Source of the DNA: Pseudotabrizicola sp.
GTDB taxonomy: Bacteria > Pseudomonadota > Alphaproteobacteria > Rhodobacterales > Rhodobacteraceae
Direction of reading: 5' to 3'
Length of the DNA: 64,000 bases
Assembly (NCBI RefSeq): GCF_030656345.1
Contig: NZ_JAUSNR010000010.1
Span: 431,307-495,306 of the forward strand
The notes beneath the pieces are model-generated. The model was given only the letters and a program-made list of their open reading frames with translations. It made no database searches and was not told the DNA's origin. The position numbers and the translations under genes are program-made. Each line of letters opens with the position of its first letter. Position 1 is the first letter of the stretch. Below, in pieces: positions 7,761 through 16,255 of this stretch.

Positions 7761-8807
7761 ATGGAGATGCTTCCATATGGTCTGCTGGCGGCCCTTGTCG
7801 GGCTGGCGGGCGGGATGGTGCTGGGGCTGGCGGCGCGGCTGGGGGATTTCTGCACGCTCGGCGCGCTGGAATCGGCGGTCTACGGCAAGGACCAGCAGCG
7901 GATGCGGCTGTGGGGCATTGTGCTGGGCGTGGCGATTCTGGGCACGCAATTTGGCGCGCTGGCCGGATGGATTGATCTGGGCAGCACTTTTTATCATGCC
8001 ATCATGTGGAATCCGCTCGGCTCTGTCCTTGGCGGGCTGGTGTTTGGCTATGGCATGGCGATGGCCGGCAACTGTGGCTTTGGCGCGCTGGTCCGGTTTG
8101 GCGGCGGCGATCTGCGGTCACTGGTCGTGGTGGTGGTGATGGGGATCTTTGGCTTTGTCGCCCTGTCGGGGCCTTTGGCCCCGCTGCGCCAGATGCTGTT
8201 TCCACAACCCGATGCGACCGGGCCACAGGGCATTGTGCATGATGTCGGCCTGCTGACCGGATTGCCGGCAAGCCTGATCATCGTTGCGATCGGCTTTGGC
8301 TGCCTGTTCTGGGCGCTGTCTTATGCGCCGCTGCGCCACGCGCCGCGCAACCTGTTCTGGGGGGTGGCTGCCGGTCTGGCAGTGGTGTGGTGTTTTGCCG
8401 GCACCACCTGGGTCAGCGAAACCAGCCTTGGGGCGATTGGCGTTGAAGGGCCGTCCTTTACCGCGCCAGTCGGCCGCACGCTGATTTTTCTGATGACCTC
8501 GACCGCTGGGGGCATCACCTTTTCGGTGGGCGCGGTGGTGGGGGTCATGGCAGGATCTCTGATCGGGTCGATGATCCGGGGGCTGTTCCGTTGGGAAGCC
8601 TGCGAAGACCCGCGCGAGCTGGGCCGTCAGGTCGGTGGCGCGGTGCTGATGGGCATTGGCGGCGTGGTCGCTATGGGCTGTTCGGTGGGTCAGGGCGTGA
8701 CTGCCTTTGCCGCGCTGGCCTGGTCCGGCCCTGTCACCCTGATGGCAGTTGTCGCCGGTGCCCTGTTCGGCCTGCGCCAGCTGATCAGCGGTTACCAGCC
8801 GGACTAG
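7761..8807 (+). CDS. soxT: SoxT, YeeE/YedE-type sulfur-compound permease
   Basis: 348 aa. The ATG at 7761 has GGGAGG six bases upstream; the ATG at 7755 directly abuts it and is less likely. The protein is very hydrophobic with about ten membrane helices. It has the glycine-rich, cysteine-containing signatures of the YeeE/YedE thiosulfate-transporter family: DFCTLGA near residue 29, GNCGFGALVR, and GCSVGQG near the end. Two internal repeats of the fold are apparent. soxSRT is a known order in Pseudaminobacter, where soxT is linked to sulfur-compound uptake and regulation. The substrate is inferred. Confidence 0.82.
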   Translation: MEMLPYGLLAALVGLAGGMVLGLAARLGDFCTLGALESAVYGKDQQRMRLWGIVLGVAILGTQFGALAGWIDLGSTFYHAIMWNPLGSVLGGLVFGYGMAMAGNCGFGALVRFGGGDLRSLVVVVVMGIFGFVALSGPLAPLRQMLFPQPDATGPQGIVHDVGLLTGLPASLIIVAIGFGCLFWALSYAPLRHAPRNLFWGVAAGLAVVWCFAGTTWVSETSLGAIGVEGPSFTAPVGRTLIFLMTSTAGGITFSVGAVVGVMAGSLIGSMIRGLFRWEACEDPRELGRQVGGAVLMGIGGVVAMGCSVGQGVTAFAALAWSGPVTLMAVVAGALFGLRQLISGYQPD

Positions 8808-8971
8808 GGCCAGGGCTGGCACGTGACGGACTGCAGGACCTCCGACACGCCGCTTGAAGCGCCCGACAGCTGGTCGAGCGCTGTCCAAAATCGAAATGCC
8901 CCATAAAGCTGACCGCTGATGCCGCAAGGGGCTGCGCCTCAACGCGCGGCATCAGCTTTGTGCGAATCATT

Positions 8972-8989
8972 TACAAAACCAGATTTGTA
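8972..8989. promoter_or_regulatory. Candidate ArsR-type operator
   Basis: A perfect inverted repeat, TACAAA-six bases-TTTGTA, lies 15 bases before the start of the regulator gene at 9004. Size and position fit autoregulation by an ArsR/SmtB repressor. Confidence 0.55.
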
Positions 8990-9003
8990 GTTATTTTGGG
9001 CGC

Positions 9004-9321
9004 ATGACAACGATCAGCCCCAACGCACGCGCGCTTGCCGCCCTTGGCCATGACGCCCGCCTGTCGATCTTTCGCCTGCTGGTAAAGGCCGGGGACGATG
9101 GCCTTCGGGTCAGCGACATCGGCGAACATCTCGGGCTGGCGCCTTCGACCCTTGCGCATCACCTGTCCACCCTGGTCGATGCGGGGCTTGTGGTGCAGGA
9201 CAAGCAGGGGCGCGAAGTGTTCAACAAGGTGGACTATCCGGCAATGCGCCGGGTGGTCGGGTTTCTCACGTCGGAATGCTGCTCTGGCGTTACGGTTCAG
9301 CCTGCGGCGGATGCGGCATGA
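9004..9321 (+). CDS. ArsR-family transcriptional repressor
   Basis: 105 aa, a typical ArsR/SmtB winged helix (about residues 8-90). The recognition helix is around LGLAPSTLAHHLSTLVDAGL, and a vicinal cysteine pair lies in ECCSG near the C-terminus. C-terminal Cys pairs sense As(III) or related soft metalloids in several ArsR subgroups. It begins close to an inverted repeat and is followed after 55 bases by an ArsP-like permease, which it probably controls. A copper- or organoarsenical-responsive role cannot be excluded. Confidence 0.85.
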   Translation: MTTISPNARALAALGHDARLSIFRLLVKAGDDGLRVSDIGEHLGLAPSTLAHHLSTLVDAGLVVQDKQGREVFNKVDYPAMRRVVGFLTSECCSGVTVQPAADAA

Positions 9322-9376
9322 CGCATCTGGTCGGTTTTTTCAGCCTTAAAACAACCAAAAATCCGGATATGTGGTG

Positions 9377-10426
9377 ATGACTGACACGACCCTTTCCACA
9401 GCCAGCCTGCGTTCGTTGCTCAGACATCTTTGGCACGACCAACGGGTCTGGCTCGCCTCGGCGCTGATCCTGTGCGGGCTGGCGGCTTTTGATCCCGGAC
9501 AGGCTGCCACGTCCGCGCAGTTCGCGGGGCGCGCGCTTTTAAACACGTCGCCCTTTCTGATCCTGTCGATCACCATCGCCGCATGGGCGGGTGCGACAGG
9601 GGCAGATAACCTGATCGCGAGGGCTTTCACTGGTGCCCCGCTTCTGATGATCGGGTTGGGCGCACTGGCCGGGGGCATCTCGCCGTTTTGCTCTTGCGGC
9701 GTCATTCCGCTGATTGCCGCCTTGCTGACCATGGGCGTGCCCTTGTCGGCAGTCATGGCGTTCTGGCTGGCCTCGCCCATCATGGACCCGTCGATGTTCG
9801 TGCTGACGACCGGCGTGTTGAATCTGGAGTTCGCGGTGGGCAAGACCCTTGCCGCCATCGGCCTGGGGGTTTTTGGCGGGCTGGTTGTGCTGGTGTTGTC
9901 GCGCAGCGGCGCGCTGGCAGATCCGCTGCGCGACGGCATTGGCAATGGGGGCTGCGGCGGGGCGCGGGTTCGCGCGCCAAAGGACGTGGCGTGGCGCTTC
10001 TGGCAAGACCCTGCCCGCCGGGCGAAATTCGCCAGGACCGCCCTTTCCACAACCCTGTTCCTTGCCAAATGGCTGACGCTGGCCTTCATTCTGGAAAGCC
10101 TGATGGTGGCCTGGATTCCCGCCGAAATGGTCACGGCCACACTTGGGGGCGATGGCCTGCTTCCCATTCTGACGGCGACGGTGATCGGCGTTCCGGCCTA
10201 TCTGAACGGGTATGCAGCCTTGCCGCTTGTGGCCGGGCTGATCGATCATGGCATGGCACCCGGTGCAGGCATGGCCTTCCTTGTCGCCGGGGGCGTCACC
10301 TCTATTCCGGCGGCTATGGCCGTCTGGGCGCTGGCCCGGCCAAGGGTCTTTGCGCTTTATATCGGGTTGTCGCTGACCGGTGCCTTTGCCTCAGGTCTGT
10401 TGTTCCAGCTCTGGACGTCGCTTTGA
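9377..10426 (+). CDS. ArsP-like permease (DUF318 family)
   Basis: 349 aa, eight or more membrane helices. The hallmark FCSCGVIPL lies near residue 101 in a helix, as in DUF318 permeases; this cysteine-containing motif is essential in ArsP, which exports trivalent methyl- and aromatic arsenicals. The usual repeat, two permease halves separated by a cytoplasmic loop (residues about 195-230, rich in Arg and Gly), can be seen. GTG codons lie just upstream, but the ATG at 9377 is the natural start. The preceding arsR gene supports an organoarsenical role. Related DUF318 proteins have other or unknown substrates. Confidence 0.72.
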   Translation: MTDTTLSTASLRSLLRHLWHDQRVWLASALILCGLAAFDPGQAATSAQFAGRALLNTSPFLILSITIAAWAGATGADNLIARAFTGAPLLMIGLGALAGGISPFCSCGVIPLIAALLTMGVPLSAVMAFWLASPIMDPSMFVLTTGVLNLEFAVGKTLAAIGLGVFGGLVVLVLSRSGALADPLRDGIGNGGCGGARVRAPKDVAWRFWQDPARRAKFARTALSTTLFLAKWLTLAFILESLMVAWIPAEMVTATLGGDGLLPILTATVIGVPAYLNGYAALPLVAGLIDHGMAPGAGMAFLVAGGVTSIPAAMAVWALARPRVFALYIGLSLTGAFASGLLFQLWTSL

Positions 10427-10538
10427 GCGGGAGCCGGTCGCCACGGACGGCGGGCCTGGGGTCTGCCATCAAGCCGCCCGATCCACCCTCAACGAAGCGC
10501 TGCCAGTTGACCTCGACACTGCCTATGCGCTGAATGAA

Positions 10539-10760
10539 CTACTGCGCAAGCGGCGCGTCATGGATGTTTAAAATCGCGGGCAAGCCACGTTCGGCACAGA
10601 TCTCGATCAAGAGCCGCATGATCTGGCGGCTGGTCTTGGGGTGAAGGCTGACGGTCGGCTCGTCCACCAGCAACAGCTCCGCCTCTGGCTCAGCACCCGC
10701 GCGATGCCGGCGCGCTGCCGCTGGCCGCCGGACATCCGATCTGCGCGTTTGTCGGTCTGT
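10539..10760 (-). pseudogene. phnC: Remnant of phosphonate ABC transporter ATPase PhnC
   Basis: One minus-strand frame reads LLLVDEP (Walker B), then [10 protein letters not shown] and [14 protein letters not shown], closely like the end of PhnC. The ABC signature ([17 protein letters not shown], encoded around 10,685-10,735) is in a different frame, so a frameshift separates the two. No Walker A region or transporter partners are present. The surrounding DNA (10,427-10,909) has no intact gene. It is a decayed leftover between the ArsP-like permease and arsH. Confidence 0.75.
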
Positions 10761-10909
10761 GCCGCCCCAAATCACCTGACACCGGGTCAGGCGCGCGACT
10801 GGCTTGCAACCGCACAGGCCAAGTCGCAGACCAGATGCTCCGCCAGCGCCATGTGGTTGGTGCGCGACGCCCAGTTGATGATGAAGCAGCGCGGCTGACC
10901 CTGCCCGGA

Positions 10910-11626
10910 TCAGGTCGCCGCCGACAGGTTCACCCGTTTCATCAGCGCCTGGGCCGTTTCCTTGCGTTCCGAATAGCGGTCCACAAGATAGTCGGCGCGG
11001 TCGCGGGTCAGCAGGGTGAACTTCATGAGTTCCTCCATCACATCGACGATCCGGTCATAGAGAGGTGAGGGGCGCATGCGGCCGGCCTCGTCAAATTCCT
11101 GAAACGCCTTGGGGATTGAGGATTGGTTGGGAATGGTGATCAGCCGCATCCAGCGCCCCAGCAACCGCATCTGGTTCACGGCGTTGAAACTCTGCGACCC
11201 TCCCGACACCTGCATCACGGCCAGCGTCTTGCCTTGGGTTGGCCGCACGGCCCCCTCGGACAGCGGAATCCAGTCGATCTGGGTTTTCATCAGCCCTGTC
11301 ATCGCCCCGTGCCGTTCGGGCGAGGACCACACCATCCCCTCGCACCACGCCACCAGATCGCGCAACGCGCGCACCTTCGGGTGTGTGGCGTCCACACCAT
11401 CATCGACCAGCGGCAGGCCCGATGGGTCGAAGAACCGCACCTCGGCCCCCATCCGGGTCAGGATTCGCCCGGCCTCTTCGCCCGACAGGCGGCTGAAGCT
11501 GCGCGGGCGGAGTGACCCGTAAAGGATCAGAATGCGCGGGGCATGGGTTTTGTGCGGCGGCGTCAGCAGGGCAGCCTCGTCCAGTGCGGGGAACAGGGCA
11601 TCGTCAATATTGGGCGTGTCAGACAA
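10910..11626 (-). CDS. arsH: ArsH, NADPH-dependent FMN organoarsenical oxidase
   Basis: 238 aa, the normal length. The flavodoxin-like NADPH:FMN reductase core contains [10 protein letters not shown] (phosphate-binding loop) and [20 protein letters not shown], the ArsH signature. ArsH oxidises trivalent organoarsenicals to less toxic pentavalent forms in the cytoplasm. Its start overlaps the end of arsC by eight bases. It is the last gene of the leftward acr3-arsC-arsH set. An ArsP-like exporter lies nearby, so the cell would have both oxidation and export routes for methylarsenite. Confidence 0.95.
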   Translation of the reverse strand: MSDTPNIDDALFPALDEAALLTPPHKTHAPRILILYGSLRPRSFSRLSGEEAGRILTRMGAEVRFFDPSGLPLVDDGVDATHPKVRALRDLVAWCEGMVWSSPERHGAMTGLMKTQIDWIPLSEGAVRPTQGKTLAVMQVSGGSQSFNAVNQMRLLGRWMRLITIPNQSSIPKAFQEFDEAGRMRPSPLYDRIVDVMEELMKFTLLTRDRADYLVDRYSERKETAQALMKRVNLSAAT

Positions 11627-12047
11627 GGCGATTTCCTTCCGAGTCGATGATCAGTTGGCCGTCTTCCTTGGCCAGCGGGCCGGGCGGCATCTGGTGCAGC
11701 AGGTCCAGCACCAACTCGGACGGACGGCACAGGCGCACGCCCTTCGGGGTACAGACGATGGGGCGATTCACAAGGATCGGATGGGCGATCATCGCCGTCA
11801 GCACCTGTTCATCGGTGATATCCGGGGCCGTCAGCCCCATCGCCCCGGCCGGGGACCGGGCAATGCGCAGGGCCTGCCGCGGCGTGAGGTTGGCGGCGGC
11901 GAACAGCGCCAAGAGCTGCGGCCGCGTCCAGCCCTCGGCCAGATAGTCGATGACCGTCGGCGCATATCCCGCCGCCCGGATCATCCCGAGCACATTGCGC
12001 GAGGTGCCGCAGTCCGGGTTATGATGGATGACAACTGGAAAGCTCAC
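11619..12047 (-). CDS. arsC: ArsC, glutaredoxin-dependent arsenate reductase
   Basis: 142 aa. The start is a GTG (12,045-12,047) overlapping the acr3 stop codon in GTGA, so translation is coupled to acr3. [11 protein letters not shown] at residues 8-18 places the catalytic cysteine at C13. Later arginine-containing segments ([16 protein letters not shown]) match the Spx/ArsC fold. It reduces arsenate to arsenite with glutathione and glutaredoxin, giving ACR3 its substrate. It is unrelated in fold to the second arsenate reductase at 13,216-13,716. Confidence 0.93.
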   Translation of the reverse strand: MSFPVVIHHNPDCGTSRNVLGMIRAAGYAPTVIDYLAEGWTRPQLLALFAAANLTPRQALRIARSPAGAMGLTAPDITDEQVLTAMIAHPILVNRPIVCTPKGVRLCRPSELVLDLLHQMPPGPLAKEDGQLIIDSEGNRLV

Positions 12048-13060
12048 CCCGGAAACCTTTCCCGCGTGCGGTTGGCAAAGGCCACCAGCGACAGCATCAC
12101 CGGCACTTCGACCAACACGCCGACCACCGTGGCCAGCGCGGCGCCTGAGTTCAGACCAAACAGCGAGATGGCCACCGCCACGGCGAGTTCGAAGAAGTTG
12201 GATGTGCCAATCAGGCAGGCGGGGCCGGCGATGTTGTGCGGCAGCTTCAGCAGCTTGGCGCCCCACCAGGCGATGAAGAAGATGCCGTAGGTTTGGATGA
12301 TCAGTGGAACCGCAATGAGCGCGATGATGCCGGGCTTTTCGACAAGCGTGCCCGCCTGAAAGCCGAACAGCAGCACCACGGTGGCGATCAAGCCCACCAC
12401 GGACCAGGGCTTGAGTTGGCCCACGAAATCGCTGACCGCGTGGCTGGATTTCTTTTGCAGCATCTGGCGGGTGGCCATGCCGGCCAGCAAGGGCAACACC
12501 ACATACAGAATGGTTGAGAGCACCAGCGTTTCCCAGGGCACGGAGACGTTCGTCACGCCCAGCAAAAAAGCGGCGATCGGGGCGAAGGCGACCACCATGA
12601 TGAGGTCGTTCACCGACACCTGAACCAGGGTGTAGTTGGCATCGCCTTTGACCAACTGGCTCCACACGAACACCATGGCGGTGCAGGGCGCCACACCCAG
12701 CAAAATCATGCCGGCAATGTATTCGCTGGCGGACTGCGGATCGACCCAGTCGGCGAACAGATACTTGAAAAACAGCACACCCAGCGCGGCCATCGTGAAG
12801 GGCTTGATCAGCCAGTTGACCACCAGCGTGAGCACCAGACCTTGCGGTTTTTTGCCGACGTCTTTGATGGCGTGCCAGTCAATCTGGATCATCATCGGGT
12901 AAATCATGACCCAGATGAACACGGCCACCACCAGGTTGACCTGTGCCACTTCAAGCGCCGCCACCGCCTGGAACACGCTGGGCACCACCAGCCCCAGGCC
13001 CACACCGGCGGCAATGCCCAGGGCCACCCATACCGACAAATACCGTTCAAACAACCCCAT
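12044..13060 (-). CDS. acr3: ACR3, arsenite efflux permease
   Basis: 338 aa with ten membrane helices, the standard ACR3 (bile acid:sodium symporter-like) size. Conserved features include [14 protein letters not shown], which holds the essential cysteine, and [16 protein letters not shown]. It exports As(III) as an electrogenic H+ antiporter in the inner membrane. It is coupled downstream to arsC (4-base overlap). The 155 bases upstream contain a terminator for the previous arsC gene and a separate long hairpin. The downstream neighbours look alphaproteobacterial and the upstream ones betaproteobacterial, so this gene is where the character of the window changes. Confidence 0.95.
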   Translation of the reverse strand: MGLFERYLSVWVALGIAAGVGLGLVVPSVFQAVAALEVAQVNLVVAVFIWVMIYPMMIQIDWHAIKDVGKKPQGLVLTLVVNWLIKPFTMAALGVLFFKYLFADWVDPQSASEYIAGMILLGVAPCTAMVFVWSQLVKGDANYTLVQVSVNDLIMVVAFAPIAAFLLGVTNVSVPWETLVLSTILYVVLPLLAGMATRQMLQKKSSHAVSDFVGQLKPWSVVGLIATVVLLFGFQAGTLVEKPGIIALIAVPLIIQTYGIFFIAWWGAKLLKLPHNIAGPACLIGTSNFFELAVAVAISLFGLNSGAALATVVGVLVEVPVMLSLVAFANRTRERFPG

Positions 13061-13098
13061 ACACACCACCCGAATAGAAACAGGACTGACGAAAAACC

Positions 13099-13125
13099 GA
13101 CATGGCGTTGTTGCAACGCCATGTC
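13099..13125. repeat. Perfect 12-bp inverted repeat before acr3
   Basis: GACATGGCGTTG, then TTG, then the exact reverse complement. It lies 38 bases before the acr3 start and after the terminator of the preceding arsC. There is no T-run on either side, so it is not a simple terminator. It could be an operator, an mRNA leader hairpin or a remnant repeat. Confidence 0.7.
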
Positions 13126-13163
13126 AACCCTGCGTACGGCCGGCTTTGCGCAAGTCCTGAGAA

Positions 13164-13194
13164 GCAAAAAACCTGGTCGCTTGCGTGCACCAGG
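13164..13194 (-). terminator. Rho-independent terminator after thioredoxin-type arsC
   Basis: On the minus strand CCTGGT, an 11-base loop and ACCAGG are followed by TTTTTTGC. It lies 21 bases past the stop of the arsC gene ending at 13,216. It would end the gapdh-arsJ-arsC transcript and leave acr3-arsC-arsH to a separate promoter. Confidence 0.75.
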
Positions 13195-13215
13195 CCGAGA
13201 AGAACGCGAATGCGA

Positions 13216-13716
13216 TCAGGACCTTACCAGCCCAATGTCCTTGAGTTCTTGCTGAAGCTTCAATTTGTCCAGTTTTTCGATCGGCAGGGTGGTCAGCAGC
13301 GTGATGCGCCGGTTCAGGACCATGAAGGTGTCTGTGAATGCTTTGCTGATGACGTCGTCGCTACCCTTGACGGCAGCGGGGTCTTCAACACCCCAGTGCG
13401 CCGACATGGGCTGACCCGGCCAGACCGGGCACACCTCGCCGGCAGCCTTGTCGCAGACCGTCAGCACAAAGTTCATTTGCGGCGCATCGGGTGCGGCGAA
13501 CTCGCTCCAGTTCTTGCTGCGCAACTGGCCCGTTTTGTAGCGGTTTCGCTCCAGCAGTTCAATGGCATACGGATTCACGTGTCCCGCGGGATGGCTGCCC
13601 GCACTGTAGCCCCGAAAGCGCCCAGCCCCCAGTTGGTTGAGGAGGGCTTCCGCCATGATGCTGCGGGCGGAGTTGCCGGTACAGATAAAAAGAACGTTGT
13701 AGATGGACGGGTTCAT
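13216..13716 (-). CDS. arsC: ArsC, low-molecular-weight phosphatase-type arsenate reductase
   Basis: 166 aa. The N-terminal P-loop CTGNSARS (C12 to R18, the CX5R signature) and the relay cysteines C88 and C96 (VCDKAAGEVCP) match the thioredoxin-coupled, LMW-phosphatase-like arsenate reductase. It reduces As(V) to As(III). It follows arsJ by 100 bases. Together with the Grx-type ArsC at 11,619 the window encodes two unrelated arsenate reductases. Confidence 0.92.
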   Translation of the reverse strand: MNPSIYNVLFICTGNSARSIMAEALLNQLGAGRFRGYSAGSHPAGHVNPYAIELLERNRYKTGQLRSKNWSEFAAPDAPQMNFVLTVCDKAAGEVCPVWPGQPMSAHWGVEDPAAVKGSDDVISKAFTDTFMVLNRRITLLTTLPIEKLDKLKLQQELKDIGLVRS

Positions 13717-13816
13717 AAGTGCCTCAGCTGCAAGGGTTGGGGGAACGGTGTTTTGAGCAGGGAAAGCTGTGAACGCCCGGCACCTGTACGGAGGGGTGGT
13801 CGTTCACGGTGACTTT

Positions 13817-15094
13817 TCAGGGTTGGTTGGGGCTGGGCAAGGCCCGCTGCGTGGGCAAACCCAGTGTGAGCAGCCAGCACACCAGCAGCATCAGCGCCGA
13901 GCCCGTCAGCGCGTACAGCAAGCCGCCCCACTGATAGAGCAGGCCCGACATCAGCGTGCCGAAGAAGCGGCCGAGCGCGTTGGCGGCGTAGTAGAAGCCC
14001 ACGTCCTCGGCCGCTTTCTCACTGCCAGCGTAGGCCAGGATCAGGTAGGAATGCACCGAGGAGTTGACGGCGAAGGCGAAGCCGAACAGGCCCAGGCCGC
14101 CGACCACCCACCACTGCAAATGCGGTGCTTCGAGCAGCACGGCCGCCGCGATGCCCACCGGAATCAGCGCCAGCACCAGCGACCACCAGCGCGCCGCCGG
14201 CACCTCGGCGCTCAGGCCGTCCGGGCTGCGCTTGACGATGTTGGGCGCGAGCGCCTGCACCAGGCCGTAGCCGATGGTCCAGAGCGCAAGGAAGCCGCCG
14301 ACCATGGTGAAGGTCCAGCCCTGCGAATACAAAAACACCGGCACGCCGACCACGAACCACACGTCGCGCGCGCCGAACAGCGCCACGCGAGCGGCGGCCA
14401 GCGCGTTGATGCCGGCGTTTTTGGCAAACAGCTCTTTCGCCGACTTGGACGCCTTGCTCTTGCCCATGAGCGGCGGCACAAAGCCCACCACACCGGCCAA
14501 CACCAGCAGCAGCAAAGCGGCCATGGCCCACAGCGCGTGCTGGAAACCCAGCGCGTCGAGCAACAAACCGCCCAAGAAAAAGCCAAAGCCTTTCATGGCG
14601 TTTTTGCTGCCGGTGAACCACGCCACCCACTTGAACAGCTGGCCCGAGCCCTGGTTTTTGGCCTGGTCGGCGGTGATCTTGATGGCCGACTTGCTGGCGG
14701 TTTTGGTCAGGTCTTTGGCCACGCCGCAAATGGCTTGCGCCACCACCACCCAGGCCACCGACATCGCCGCCGTCCACGCCGGGTTGAGCAGCGAGAGCAG
14801 GGTGAAGCCGATGATTTGCGTGACCAGGCCCACCGTCAACATGCGCTGGATGCCATAGCGCGTGGCCAGCCAGCCACCAATCAGATTGGCCAGCACGCCC
14901 GCCGCTTCGTACAGCAGGAACAAAAACGCCAGCGTGAACGGCGAATAACCCAGGCGGTAGAAGTGCAGCAGCACCAGCATGCGCAGCGCGCCATCGGTGA
15001 GCGTGAAGCCCCAGTAGGCGGCGGTGACGATGGCGTAGTTGCGGGTGGCGCTGCTGGCGCCTGGCGGTGATGCGGTGGCGTTGGGCATGTTCAT
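13817..15094 (-). CDS. arsJ: ArsJ, 1-arseno-3-phosphoglycerate exporter (MFS)
   Basis: 425 aa, about twelve membrane helices, MFS fold. The start ATG overlaps the gapdh stop by one base (TGATG); the frame extension upstream overlaps gapdh and is not used. The sequence is the ArsJ type: GVAKDLTKTASKSAIK, QLFKWVAWFTGSKNAMKG, and SEKAAEDVGFYYAANALGR. ArsJ exports the unstable 1-arseno-3-phosphoglycerate formed by the neighbouring GAPDH from arsenate, giving direct As(V) resistance. Its partner GAPDH has an internal stop in this sequence. Confidence 0.93.
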   Translation of the reverse strand: MNMPNATASPPGASSATRNYAIVTAAYWGFTLTDGALRMLVLLHFYRLGYSPFTLAFLFLLYEAAGVLANLIGGWLATRYGIQRMLTVGLVTQIIGFTLLSLLNPAWTAAMSVAWVVVAQAICGVAKDLTKTASKSAIKITADQAKNQGSGQLFKWVAWFTGSKNAMKGFGFFLGGLLLDALGFQHALWAMAALLLLVLAGVVGFVPPLMGKSKASKSAKELFAKNAGINALAAARVALFGARDVWFVVGVPVFLYSQGWTFTMVGGFLALWTIGYGLVQALAPNIVKRSPDGLSAEVPAARWWSLVLALIPVGIAAAVLLEAPHLQWWVVGGLGLFGFAFAVNSSVHSYLILAYAGSEKAAEDVGFYYAANALGRFFGTLMSGLLYQWGGLLYALTGSALMLLVCWLLTLGLPTQRALPSPNQP

Positions 15095-16137
15095 CAGAGA
15101 CCAGCGGCTTCCATGTAACAAGCCAGGTCCACCATGCGGCAGGCGTAGCCCATTTCGTTGTCGTACCAGGCGTAGACCTTGAGCAGCGTGCCGTCGGTCA
15201 CCATGGTGGACAGCCCATCGACGATGGAGCTGCGCGTGTCGCGGGCGTAATCGGCGCTCACCAGTGGACGGCGTTCGTAGCCCAGGATGCCGGCCAGCGG
15301 ACCCTTGGCGGCGGCGTCGAACAAGGCGTTGACTTCTTCGGCCGTGGTGGCGCGGTTCAGTTCGAACACGCAGTCGGTCAGTGAGGCGTTGAGCGCGGGC
15401 ACGCGCACCGCGTGACCGTTGAGCTTGCCCTTGAGTTCGGGGTAGATCAGCGCAATGGCGGTGGCGCTGCCGGTGGTCGTGGGCGCCAGGTGCACCATGG
15501 CGCTGCGGGCGCGGCGCAGGTACTAGTGCGGCGCGTCCACCACCAGGTTGGTGTTGGTCGGGTTGTGCAGCGTGGTGATCTGGCCGTGTTTGATGCCGAT
15601 GGCTTCGTGCACCACCTTGACCACGGGCGCCAGGCAGTTGGTGGTGCAGCTGGCGGCGGTCACGATGCGGTCGCGCGCCGGGTTGTAGAGGTGTTCGTTG
15701 ACGCCGACCACGATGTTCAGCACCTCGCCCACCTTCACCGGGGCCGCCACGATCACGCGCTTGGCGCCACGGTCCAGATGGCCCTGGATCGTTTCAGGTG
15801 TGAGGAACTTGCCGGTGCATTCGAGCACCAGGTCCACGCCCAGGTCGCCCCAGGGAATGTCGCCCGGGGTGGCGTGGTTGCTAAAGGACAGGCGCTGGCC
15901 GCTGATACGGATGGCTTGCTCGCCCACGGCGGCGATGTCGGCGCGCCATTTGCCCTGCACGCTGTCAAAAGCCAGCAGGTGGGCGGTGGCGGCAGCACCT
16001 CCCTTGAGTTCGTTCAGGTGCACCACCTCCAGGCGGTTGGTGTTGCGGGGGTCGGTGGCTTCGCGCTCGGCCGCGCCGAGGGCTGCGCGCAGGGCGAGAC
16101 GGCCGATGCGACCCATGCCATTGATGCCTACTTTCAT
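15094..16137 (-). pseudogene. gapdh: Arsenic-operon glyceraldehyde-3-phosphate dehydrogenase, interrupted by an amber codon
   Basis: A 346-residue GAPDH split by one in-frame TAG at 15,523-15,525. The first part begins [13 protein letters not shown] (NAD-binding) and contains the catalytic ASCTTN. It stops after VVDAPH, and the frame resumes as [20 protein letters not shown] through to the normal end. Relatives usually have a charged pair such as Lys-Asp (AAG GAC) here, where this sequence has TAG TAC, creating an ACTAGT hexamer. No base is gained or lost. GAPDH makes 1-arseno-3-phosphoglycerate for ArsJ. The remainder is well preserved, so the stop is either very recent, suppressed or a sequence error. 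Confidence 0.9.
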
Positions 16138-16181
16138 GTGTCTGATCCTCAAGAGGGAAAAAATGCGCGTTGAAGAAAAAA

Positions 16182-16203
16182 CAATTCAATAAATATTGAA
16201 TTG
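16182..16203. promoter_or_regulatory. ArsR-type operator before gapdh-arsJ
   Basis: A perfect 10-bp inverted repeat (CAATTCAATA, two bases, TATTGAATTG) lies 45 bases before the gapdh start in an AT-rich patch. ArsR of this family binds TTCAA/TTGAA-type sites, and the arsR gene upstream has the same half-sites before it. It probably marks a second ArsR-controlled promoter. Confidence 0.7.
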
Positions 16204-16255
16204 TTGCGGTGCTTTGTGACAGGCATGTGACATCTGGCGCCCCTGCGGCTTGGTG

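Noticed and set aside
13769..15070. 433-aa plus-strand frame
   Set aside because: It is the antisense shadow of arsJ, with His/Gln-rich low-complexity composition and no ribosome site.
15523..15525. TAG in gapdh as pyrrolysine or programmed recoding
   Set aside because: No pyrrolysine genes or recoding signal are seen, and the family uses an ordinary codon there.
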